Assembly: GCA_905480235.1 (NCBI GenBank)
Contig: CAJQPP010000031.1
Coordinates: 184,057-248,056 of the forward strand
Direction of reading: 5' to 3'
From: an uncultured Pirellulaceae bacterium
GTDB lineage: Bacteria > Planctomycetota > Planctomycetia > Pirellulales > Pirellulaceae
Length of the DNA stretch: 64,000 bases
Below are positions 18,375 through 26,155 of this stretch, in pieces. Under the pieces are notes generated by a model, which saw only the letters and a list, made by a program, of their open reading frames with translations, was not told where the DNA came from and ran no database searches. The position numbers and the translations under genes were made by a program. Position 1 is the first letter of the stretch. Every line of letters starts with the position of its first letter.

Positions 18375-20042
18375 TTAGCGGTTTTTTCCAACCACAATGT
18401 CTTGGGTAATCAGCTGTAAGCTCTGTTGTCTTTGACTGAGTTTCTCCAACGCAGTACGGATATCGGGAGCACGTGCCGAGCCCACCAAATCATTCGGGTC
18501 AGGCAAAAGTTCGGCATAGCGGGAATGCCGCCGTAAAATCTGTTGCTGCAATCCGCGAATTAACTTGAGCTCGGCTAACTCATTCACGAGCGCTTGCTCG
18601 CCCGGGCGATTCTTGTCACCAGACGGGTTGGGTGATTGTTTTTTTTCTGCCTCGTTTTTTGCTTCCTCGAAAACTTCCACGAGATAACCCAGTGTTTCTA
18701 TGACACTTTGTTGAATCTCCTGAGTTAACGCACCGGTATTAGCAGAGGTGAGTCGTTCCGACGCCTGCTGCATGTCGGCTTGAGCCTGCCGCACCGTTTC
18801 AGCAATAGCAATTGAGGTTCCATCATCCTCTATTACCAAAAGAGCGCGTGCCGCATCCGTTACCGCCCCTCGCTGACGTACCGCCAATTTCCCGCATTGA
18901 ATTTCAATCTCATCGAGCCGAGAACCCTCTCGTGAATTATTCAATGAAAGGGTGTCGTCGTAAATTTTCATTTCCACCTCTAGCATGCGACGAAACCGAC
19001 TCTCCAAAGACGCCAAAGATCGCTTAATTTCTTCTTCGCGAAGCTGCCGAAGAATGCGTTCTAATTCGCGTTTAGCCTGTTGCAACTGCCGTTCTGCAGC
19101 CCGCATTTTCTCTACCGATTTTTCTTTCTGAGCATCTCCCATCTCCTGCTGAGCCTCACGCATTTTACGTTCAGCCTCTTGCAACTTTTGTTGCACCGGA
19201 TTGGTATCAGAGGGTTCCTGCTGTTCCTGCTGTTCCTGCTGTTCCTGCTGTTCCTGCTGGCCTTGCTGGCCTTGCTGTCCTTGCTGTCCTTGCTGTCCTT
19301 GCTGTCCTTCTGCCTGCTCGCCAGATTTCGCCTCCTCACCTTTCTTCTTTTGCGCCTCGCCGTCCTGTGGTTTATCTGTGATTTCCGCAGCCGATTCATT
19401 GGCTTGAATCTGCTCTTCCAATTCTCCCGTTCGCTGTGCGTTGCGGTCTTGCTCTTCTTTCAATTCATCGCTTTGTTGCCCACGCTCGCGTTTACCCCGA
19501 ATGCCCTGTTGGATGCGTAAAATACGATTAACTTCTTTCACGTATTCTTTATACCGATCGATTTGTTCCCTCACGCGTTTTCCACGATCTTCGCTTTGCA
19601 ACAATTCCAGCATGGCTTGTAATTCATTTACGATTTGCGTCTGCCCTTTTTCAGCATTTCGCAATTGAGTTTGGCGTAATTGCAGTACCGTCTGATTTAG
19701 TTTTTCAAGGGTCAGGCGTTCTTTCGAAGCCTGATAGGCCTTCTGTAGCAACTCGGCCCGTTCAGGATTTTGCTCCTGTTCAAACTGGTAAAGCGAGAAG
19801 AGTTTCTTTTCCAATAACTCGTACTGCTCGGCGAGTATTTGTTGGTCAGCAAGAATTTTGGCGTTGGTATCATCATTGGATGAACCCTGAGCGTCGACGA
19901 CCGCAACGGGAGACGCCAGCATGCCGATGCATACAATAAGAAGGCCTGCCACCACCATCGTCATGGGACTGCGTGCCGGGTGGCCACAAACAAAGTGACC
20001 TTGCCGCCTCGTCCGCGGTTGGTCACTTATTAAAAATGTCAT
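18375..20042 (-). CDS. Secreted long coiled-coil protein with QQG/QQE tripeptide repeat
   Basis: After a signal-like hydrophobic segment (about residues 27-50) the chain is heavily charged and helical, predicted coiled coil through most of its length. Around residues 245-280 it carries runs of GQQ then EQQ, encoded by a tandem nine-base repeat. No catalytic motif is visible. The ATG at 20042 overlaps the end of the upstream membrane-protein gene by 20 bases; a TTG at 20045 is the alternative. Gene order (membrane protein, coiled coil, helical protein) suggests partners in one envelope assembly. I do not know the family function. Confidence 0.65.
   Translation of the reverse strand: MTFLISDQPRTRRQGHFVCGHPARSPMTMVVAGLLIVCIGMLASPVAVVDAQGSSNDDTNAKILADQQILAEQYELLEKKLFSLYQFEQEQNPERAELLQKAYQASKERLTLEKLNQTVLQLRQTQLRNAEKGQTQIVNELQAMLELLQSEDRGKRVREQIDRYKEYVKEVNRILRIQQGIRGKRERGQQSDELKEEQDRNAQRTGELEEQIQANESAAEITDKPQDGEAQKKKGEEAKSGEQAEGQQGQQGQQGQQGQQGQQEQQEQQEQQEQQEPSDTNPVQQKLQEAERKMREAQQEMGDAQKEKSVEKMRAAERQLQQAKRELERILRQLREEEIKRSLASLESRFRRMLEVEMKIYDDTLSLNNSREGSRLDEIEIQCGKLAVRQRGAVTDAARALLVIEDDGTSIAIAETVRQAQADMQQASERLTSANTGALTQEIQQSVIETLGYLVEVFEEAKNEAEKKQSPNPSGDKNRPGEQALVNELAELKLIRGLQQQILRRHSRYAELLPDPNDLVGSARAPDIRTALEKLSQRQQSLQLITQDIVVGKNR
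19219..19308 (-). repeat. Ten tandem copies of a 9-bp unit inside the coiled-coil gene
   Basis: On the plus strand ten units beginning TGCTG run without interruption: four TGCTGTTCC, two TGCTGGCCT and four TGCTGTCCT. Read on the coding strand each unit adds Gln-Gln plus Glu or Gly. Near-identical units at DNA level suggest recent slippage, so copy number may vary between strains. Confidence 0.9.
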
Positions 20043-22461
20043 CAAAAGCCTCTTTGTTTCGCATCGCTTCTGTTCGTTTTTTTAAATCTTCTTGTTGCTT
20101 CAGCATCCGGCGAACTAAATCCAACAGCTCGTTTTGGGTTTCGAATTTCAACAACGAATCTAAAACTTGTTGGATTTCGCTCAGCACGATATCAGCAGTT
20201 GCCAAGGCCTCCAATGATATTTGTTCAGCCCGCTGAGCCAACTGCCGTGAATCTTCACCCGTCAAACTGCGATCTGTCAGGGATTGGAATATTTGGTCGG
20301 AATCCGTCAAACGCGACTCCAAATCCGGCAGAGATTCATTTGCGATCCGTTCCAACGGAGTCGCCACGTTTTCTTCCAAGCGTTTTTTTCGATCTTCGGC
20401 ATCAATCCGATTATGGATCAACTGCAATCGAATATCGGAAAAGTTGAAAGCGACCGCTTGGATTTCTTGACGAGATTTTTGAGATTGCAGTAATGACCGT
20501 TGCATAAAAAGCTGTCTCAGTTCCCAATCAACGGCTGAAACCGCTACGCCATCCGGGGCCGTTGGAGCTAACGCTTCGCCCGTATTTTCTTGTTGGGCTC
20601 GAGAGACGCGAGCGCGAACAATATAGCTTCGGGCGTCGGTCATTTCCTGATAAATCTGTTCCAAACGAAACCGCTGACCTGCCTCTTCGCGTTCCAGAAT
20701 GCGGAGCAGTTTATCCGCCGAAACGATTTCCAGAGGATGCTGAGTACCGGCACCGACATTTTCGTCGCCCTGCAGATTAAAGTGATCCTTGGCGATAACC
20801 GTTAAAACAATCTCCGCCGGTGGGTCGGTAGGAAGATCCGCAGGCAAGGTCCCAGCAATTCGAATCTGTCGCAAATCCACTTCGCTCTCTAATAACCCTT
20901 CGGTCGGCGGTTGGTTTAATTCAATGGTATCTGTCAGAGGGGTTTGCAGCTCAATCCAGGTCTTCTGTATTCCGTGTTGATCTGAAATTTCGGAGATTAC
21001 CGGAATTCTCGCTTCCGGCGTGACCGCGTTTCCGATCCCATTTAACCGGGAAGCGATTTGGGGAGGACGATCTTCCTCAGCATTGACTAAAAACTCCAAT
21101 GGCAACGGCAAAAAATCTCCCTGCATGCCTTTGACCAGCAATCCAAAATCTTGCGGCTGCTGAATTTCTGGCAGTTTGATCGTGCAAGTCTTTTGATCCC
21201 ATTCGGGTCGCGCGATCAGTTTGTTTTCCGCATCCAACAAAAATGCTTCCGCGATGGGTGAATCAAACTTCACAATTAACGAGGCTTGCGTTCCGATTGG
21301 CAAATTCATTCCAGCCGCATAGGGAACCTGCCGCGCGGTAAAACGAGATGAAGCGACATCCACTAAATATTCTGGATAATCACAATCCAATTCTGTTGAA
21401 ACGACCGCCGGAGCATCGACTGCCTTGATGGTAAATGGACCAATCGTGTGGTCATCTCCGCGGATGTAGAATTCGATATCTTCGGAAACTCTCTCAAGCA
21501 ACTCACCTTCGAGTGCGTAATTTTGAAAGCCGTCTCTCGCACCTCCGATTTTGTTCATCGGTAACCGTCCACGCTGTCCGGCAGCTGTACGATAAATGAA
21601 TTCACAGAGACGTGGCAAACGACGTTGCCCATCGGGCGAACTTGGCAACTCGGCGCGTGTCAAAAGTGACACTTCAGAGTTTCTGCTTACGACAGCTCGA
21701 CCACCGGTGAATCCGAGCGGCCGGTTCATTTCGGGGATCCCCGTCACGGGTTCCGCATACTTGACCTTCAGCCCCACCAATTCGACGTAGCAATCTCGCG
21801 GCCACGGTTGGTTGTCCAACAGGTAAACACGCCGGAGGCCCGTCAGAAAGGCGTCTTTCTGAGTTGCTGCAAACCCCACCAAACTCACCGATAACAAAAC
21901 GACCCAAAGTAAGGCGAGCGCCAACGGTCGAAAGTTAAAAACTTCCTTCAGAGACGTTTCCCGGAGAATACTTTCGGCATGCAAACGAGACTCCTCCAAC
22001 ATCCGTTGGTGAAGTTTTTGAGCTGCCCGCCAATTATCGGTGGACTGCCGGGGCAAATCCGCCTCCTCAACCAACTCCGGTGCCTGAACCACAGTGACCA
22101 GCGCATCGTTAAGTTCCGGAAATCGCCGTTCCAGTAACAACGCCAAACTTTGCGGGCGAAGCTGCCGGTAGACACGACGAAAGACCCATTGGTACAGCAC
22201 CAACCCCAAACCGGACGCAATAACAACAAGCAATATTAAACGCCATACTCGTGGCATTTCAGCCAGCCCAAACCAGACTGGGCCATAATCGAGAGCCAAT
22301 GCAATCCAGAACGAGACACCCACCCAAATAGCAGCTAATAACAATCCTTGCCAAAGGACATAAGTACGAATTTTTTTGCGCAGGGCTTCCAAAACCCGAT
22401 CAATCAAATCGGATTGAATTTGGGAATCAGCGTCCCTGGATTTTTTAGCGTCGCGATCCAT
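20023..22461 (-). CDS. Large membrane-anchored protein, DUF4175-like layout
   Basis: An 812-residue protein with hydrophobic segments at about residues 38-58, 74-94 and 177-200, a long soluble beta-rich region (200-560), and a helical charged C-terminal third. The layout, two membrane helices, a third after about 100 residues, then a large exported region and coiled coil, matches what I recall for DUF4175-type proteins; the similarity is architectural. It is the first gene of the downstream half of the locus; the ATG at 22461 has no strong ribosome site. Its product may anchor the coiled-coil protein encoded next, with which it overlaps by 20 bases. Confidence 0.6.
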   Translation of the reverse strand: MDRDAKKSRDADSQIQSDLIDRVLEALRKKIRTYVLWQGLLLAAIWVGVSFWIALALDYGPVWFGLAEMPRVWRLILLVVIASGLGLVLYQWVFRRVYRQLRPQSLALLLERRFPELNDALVTVVQAPELVEEADLPRQSTDNWRAAQKLHQRMLEESRLHAESILRETSLKEVFNFRPLALALLWVVLLSVSLVGFAATQKDAFLTGLRRVYLLDNQPWPRDCYVELVGLKVKYAEPVTGIPEMNRPLGFTGGRAVVSRNSEVSLLTRAELPSSPDGQRRLPRLCEFIYRTAAGQRGRLPMNKIGGARDGFQNYALEGELLERVSEDIEFYIRGDDHTIGPFTIKAVDAPAVVSTELDCDYPEYLVDVASSRFTARQVPYAAGMNLPIGTQASLIVKFDSPIAEAFLLDAENKLIARPEWDQKTCTIKLPEIQQPQDFGLLVKGMQGDFLPLPLEFLVNAEEDRPPQIASRLNGIGNAVTPEARIPVISEISDQHGIQKTWIELQTPLTDTIELNQPPTEGLLESEVDLRQIRIAGTLPADLPTDPPAEIVLTVIAKDHFNLQGDENVGAGTQHPLEIVSADKLLRILEREEAGQRFRLEQIYQEMTDARSYIVRARVSRAQQENTGEALAPTAPDGVAVSAVDWELRQLFMQRSLLQSQKSRQEIQAVAFNFSDIRLQLIHNRIDAEDRKKRLEENVATPLERIANESLPDLESRLTDSDQIFQSLTDRSLTGEDSRQLAQRAEQISLEALATADIVLSEIQQVLDSLLKFETQNELLDLVRRMLKQQEDLKKRTEAMRNKEAFDDIFNK

Positions 22462-22543
22462 CGGTGGCAGGTCTGGGAAAATTCAAATCGAGCGATGCCT
22501 TATTCTATCGCACTTGTGGAGATTCCCCCATATGGATCGATTT

Positions 22544-22637
22544 CGTTATTGACCGAATCAAGGTGCCCGCGAGGGCAGTCAGCGTTCCTTTCTGAAAAAA
22601 CATCCGCAAAAAAAACTCGGTGCGGTCAATAATAACG
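22544..22637. repeat. Widely spaced inverted repeat between divergent genes
   Basis: CGTTATTGACCG (22544-22555) and CGGTCAATAATAACG (22623-22637) are inverted copies, the second with three extra bases, 67 bases apart. They lie in the 276-base divergent region between the membrane-protein gene starting at 22461 and the HExxH gene starting at 22738, where a pair of operator sites would be plausible. No other gene or RNA is visible in this gap. Confidence 0.4.
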
Positions 22638-22737
22638 AATGTTGGCATTGCAATATTTCCTCGGACTCAACGAGACACTTGCTGGCGACTGCTCAAACGC
22701 TCAGGGTCACCAAGAAAAAATTTGTTATCATTAGGAC

Positions 22738-23301
22738 ATGACACGCTCCATTCACAAACGATATGACGACCCGCTCGATTTAATTTGGGTGCATACGGCT
22801 CGCGACTGTGGCATCCAGATCGTGCGGTCCGCGGATGTTTTCGCTGCCTGGGATGGCAAAGGTATTTTGCAAATTGGCACGCCGGAGACGCTCGACCCGG
22901 ATGATTCTCTGGCCCAAATGATCCTCCATGAACTGTGTCATGCTCTGGTTGCTGGCCCGCAGGCGTTCCAACAGGAAGACTGGGGGCTGGATTACGATCA
23001 GAATGATCATCAGGTCTTTGAACATGCGGCCCTGCGACTCCAGGCTGCTTTGGCGGATACGGTCCGGCTGCGTACGTTCTTTGCCTCAACCACCGACTTT
23101 CGAGACTATTTTGACCGCCTCCCAATTCATCCCTTGGACGATCCAGAAGACGAGGCAACGCGTTTGGCAATGCAAGCGATGCAACGGTTAGAGGCAAGTG
23201 ATTGGAATTCGCCCATTCGCCGCGCCCTCGCGGCGACGGCAAAAATCGCAAAACTGCTCAGCGAATTTACGGAAGAGGATTCCATCTGGCGGTCAGTCTG
23301 A
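22738..23301 (+). CDS. HExxH protein, putative metal-dependent enzyme (EpmC-like pattern)
   Basis: A 187-residue soluble protein with MILHELCHALVAG (H64, E65, H68), the zinc-binding helix of gluzincin-type metalloproteins. Downstream come EDWGLDYDQND and VFEHAALRLQAAL (E95, Q102). The order HExxH, D(W/F)G, FE and Q resembles the elongation factor P hydroxylase EpmC as I remember it, though that is a remote match; an ordinary small metalloprotease is the main alternative. It is the only plus-strand gene inside the long minus-strand locus and converges on the VWA gene, whose stop lies 35 bases away. AGGA precedes the ATG closely. Confidence 0.5.
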   Translation: MTRSIHKRYDDPLDLIWVHTARDCGIQIVRSADVFAAWDGKGILQIGTPETLDPDDSLAQMILHELCHALVAGPQAFQQEDWGLDYDQNDHQVFEHAALRLQAALADTVRLRTFFASTTDFRDYFDRLPIHPLDDPEDEATRLAMQAMQRLEASDWNSPIRRALAATAKIAKLLSEFTEEDSIWRSV

Positions 23302-23336
23302 AATCAGCCTGCCCAATATTCGCGAACAAGCGTGCC

Positions 23337-26144
23337 TTATGCCAATTTATGAAGCCGCCGCAGAATCCACTCCGTCGACAGCACCAAAACCAACCAAAAC
23401 ACCAACCAACGCGATAACTTTCGGGAAAAGGGTTCATCAGGTGAACCGGGCAAGAAGGATTCCTGATCGACCACTCCAATAATTTGGGCCAAGCCATTTT
23501 CTCCCGTCAGAGCACTCGTTTCTGAGCTGACTTGGGCAGGATCCGCCGGGTCGGGTTCGCTCCACGAGGCCCTTCCACCTTGCTCCAAATCGAAAAAATA
23601 TCGACCACTGGTTCGGTCCGCTATCTCCTGTAACAACGCATCATTTCTTTCCGGTTTCACCTTCTCCAAATCCGGAATGGATGCACGGACGTTGGCATTT
23701 AACACCTCGCCGTCCGCTGCCAGGGGAACCAATAATGAAACGTCGTAATTGCCTTCCAGAGAAGCGACAAATTGACCCGTAAACGTTCCTGGTCGCGCTG
23801 CATTTTCTTCATTGACCAAAGGAATCGTCTCCACGACGCCGTCGGGGCGACGCAACGAAACCTCGACCTGTTTTTGCATTAACGGTTGATCGGCGGCATC
23901 ACGTAGAATGGCTCGCACCATTAGCTGATCACCGACCCAACAACGATTTCGGTCAAGCAGCAACACACCTCGCGATGAATCTCGCAACAGGCGACCTTCC
24001 GATACCCAGCGAATCAAATTTAAATAGTACGTCTGAAAAAAATCAACATCCACATTTCTCAGACGCCAAACTTCTCCACTGGCTTGAAAGAAAACTCTTC
24101 CCGAACCGTAATAATGGGAGGCCAAATAAATGGGTAACTCATTATCAATCGCAGTCGCATCATCCGAAAACCGAGCCAGCACATCAGCACCCGCTTTCGA
24201 TTCGTTTACAGCGTAATAGCCATACACTCCGTCAAAAGAATCCCAGGTTGAGATACTGTCGGCTGCGTCTTCTCCGCCCAACCAGAGATGTCGCGACGAC
24301 CGACCCTCACGCGTGAATTCCAACGGAAAGGGTTGCTTCCCGCCGAACCGCCCCAGCTTCAAGGTCGCCGTTCCCTGACTGTAAAACGATACGGGATACA
24401 AACCGCGAATCAGATCAATAGCCTCTTCACCACGCGGACGGCGTGTCCACTCGGGCGTGAAAACGGGCCCGGCTATTACTAGTAACCCACCTGCTTTTTC
24501 CGAAACCCAGCGTTCCAATGCATCTGCTTGCTGCTTTGACAGAAGCCGCCAATCCGGATCAAAAGCCACAATACAGTCATACTGATCCAGCGCGTCATCG
24601 GTTTCTGGAAACCCAAATAACAGGTTATCAGCTTCTTGATCAGCACCCGGGCGTGCCAATTGCAGCCAAACATCCAATTCCACGTTGGCGTCTCGGTACA
24701 GTTGGTTGCGAAGGAACTGATAATCTCGCATCGGCCCACCAGCAATTAAAAGCACCCGAGTTTTCCTTTGAATGACCTGAACCAGAGTGGATTGAATATT
24801 ATCCGATAAATCGAGTTCATCTTGGGGCGCTTCCACCTCGACAAAGTAGCGTCGTTTTCCTTCCTCGGCTTGAGCAACCTCGAATCCTATCCCTATTGGC
24901 TCACCGTCGCTGGGTAGCTGCAATGTGCGTTGGTCCTCAGTCACTCGCTCTGCATCGGTCCCTTCCCCGGCCGAAGTCAGGCGTACACGAACGGTCTCTC
25001 CCTGGAGTCCATAAGATTGCAACACTGCATCGATTTTGAATGTGTCATCCGGAAAGACTCGACCAGGCGCATCCAATTCACTGATCCTGACATTGCGAGC
25101 GGGACGATTACTCCCGACCCCAATCGCATATACGGGAATGTTAGCGTCACTGGCGGCGGCTATGGCCCGAGCGGGTGGTAGCCCCTGATTGCTTTGGCCG
25201 TCACTAATCAAGATCATTCCTGCGAGGGCAGAACCGCGATTTTGATTGACAATTTCCTGCACGGCTTCTCCCAACCGTGTGGCCACGCCTTGGGGCGCTA
25301 ATTCCTTTTCCCAATCAACGGCCGTCCAATCCATAGACTCCGTTGCCGCATCGACCGCTTCGATCTCCTCCATCCCCACTTCATTTTCCTCAGCCCAGCC
25401 AAGCGAAATCGGCAAAGCCCATTGACTGACCAGCAGATCCGCCAATCCCAAACAAAACACACTGGTAACCAACAAAAGGCTGGCGGAAGCCAGGGCATGC
25501 GATCCGCGATCGGCAGAACTTCGTTTTAAGACCAACGTCAGTAACAAGAAGAAAACAGCCAGCAATAATCCGAGCTGTCCCAAACCACCAAAGACTCGCG
25601 CTAAAAATGAAAGACGTTGATCAGCCGCAACCGCCCTGTCACTACCGCTCAACGTCACAGGAAGTTGTTTGTCAGACTTTAAAATCAGATCCGGTCGATT
25701 ACTCTCGCCAAATCGATAAATCAGCAATTCGTGTGCTTGGTTCAACTCTCGAATTACTTCGGTGTCCTGAACCAGGTTCACTACCGCATCGATCCGTTGT
25801 TGAGGCGATCCATCGGCAACGTTATCCGTCAGCCCCATACTCAGGCTTGTATCAATCAACACCGCTAACCGAGATGGTTTGACAATCCTCGCTTCACTTC
25901 GTTTCTCCGGCCCGAGAAAGAAAACCAACAATCCGGTTAAGGTCATTAGCCGAAGAACCAATAAAGTTTTGGCAATGGGCGCCGGCAACACATTCGCATC
26001 CCGGCGATAAATCATCACACTCAGGCTGGCGACCGCAATGACGACCAAAATCAACAACGCCCAATGCCACCAGGTCACGAGAGGTAGCAATGGTGCTAAC
26101 TCGTAATAGGTGCGAACGTCAAGTTGTGCCAAAAATAAGTGAAT
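23337..26144 (-). CDS. VWA-domain membrane protein with amidotransferase-like segment
   Basis: A large envelope protein. Two membrane helices near the N-terminus (WWHWALLILVVIAVASL and LLVLRLMTLTGLLVFFLGP), two more within the VWA region and one at the C-terminus frame a split von Willebrand A domain. Its metal site reads LIDTSLSMG, and VYAIGVGS and LISDGQSNQG are also VWA-like. VLLIAGGPMRDYQFLRNQL starts a segment like those called glutamine-amidotransferase-like in planctomycetes. The start is uncertain: AGGAG stands eight bases before an ATT (26144) and five before an ATC (26147); TTG at 26132 is too far from it, and GTG at 26216 lies inside the upstream gene. I favour ATT. Confidence 0.72.
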   Translation of the reverse strand: MHLFLAQLDVRTYYELAPLLPLVTWWHWALLILVVIAVASLSVMIYRRDANVLPAPIAKTLLVLRLMTLTGLLVFFLGPEKRSEARIVKPSRLAVLIDTSLSMGLTDNVADGSPQQRIDAVVNLVQDTEVIRELNQAHELLIYRFGESNRPDLILKSDKQLPVTLSGSDRAVAADQRLSFLARVFGGLGQLGLLLAVFFLLLTLVLKRSSADRGSHALASASLLLVTSVFCLGLADLLVSQWALPISLGWAEENEVGMEEIEAVDAATESMDWTAVDWEKELAPQGVATRLGEAVQEIVNQNRGSALAGMILISDGQSNQGLPPARAIAAASDANIPVYAIGVGSNRPARNVRISELDAPGRVFPDDTFKIDAVLQSYGLQGETVRVRLTSAGEGTDAERVTEDQRTLQLPSDGEPIGIGFEVAQAEEGKRRYFVEVEAPQDELDLSDNIQSTLVQVIQRKTRVLLIAGGPMRDYQFLRNQLYRDANVELDVWLQLARPGADQEADNLLFGFPETDDALDQYDCIVAFDPDWRLLSKQQADALERWVSEKAGGLLVIAGPVFTPEWTRRPRGEEAIDLIRGLYPVSFYSQGTATLKLGRFGGKQPFPLEFTREGRSSRHLWLGGEDAADSISTWDSFDGVYGYYAVNESKAGADVLARFSDDATAIDNELPIYLASHYYGSGRVFFQASGEVWRLRNVDVDFFQTYYLNLIRWVSEGRLLRDSSRGVLLLDRNRCWVGDQLMVRAILRDAADQPLMQKQVEVSLRRPDGVVETIPLVNEENAARPGTFTGQFVASLEGNYDVSLLVPLAADGEVLNANVRASIPDLEKVKPERNDALLQEIADRTSGRYFFDLEQGGRASWSEPDPADPAQVSSETSALTGENGLAQIIGVVDQESFLPGSPDEPFSRKLSRWLVFWLVLVLSTEWILRRLHKLA

Positions 26145-26155
26145 GATTAAATCTC

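Noticed and set aside
19201..19407. A Cys-rich open frame on the plus strand (CSCCSCC pattern).
   Set aside because: It is the complement of the QQG/QQE tandem repeat of the minus-strand coiled-coil gene; a repetitive shadow.
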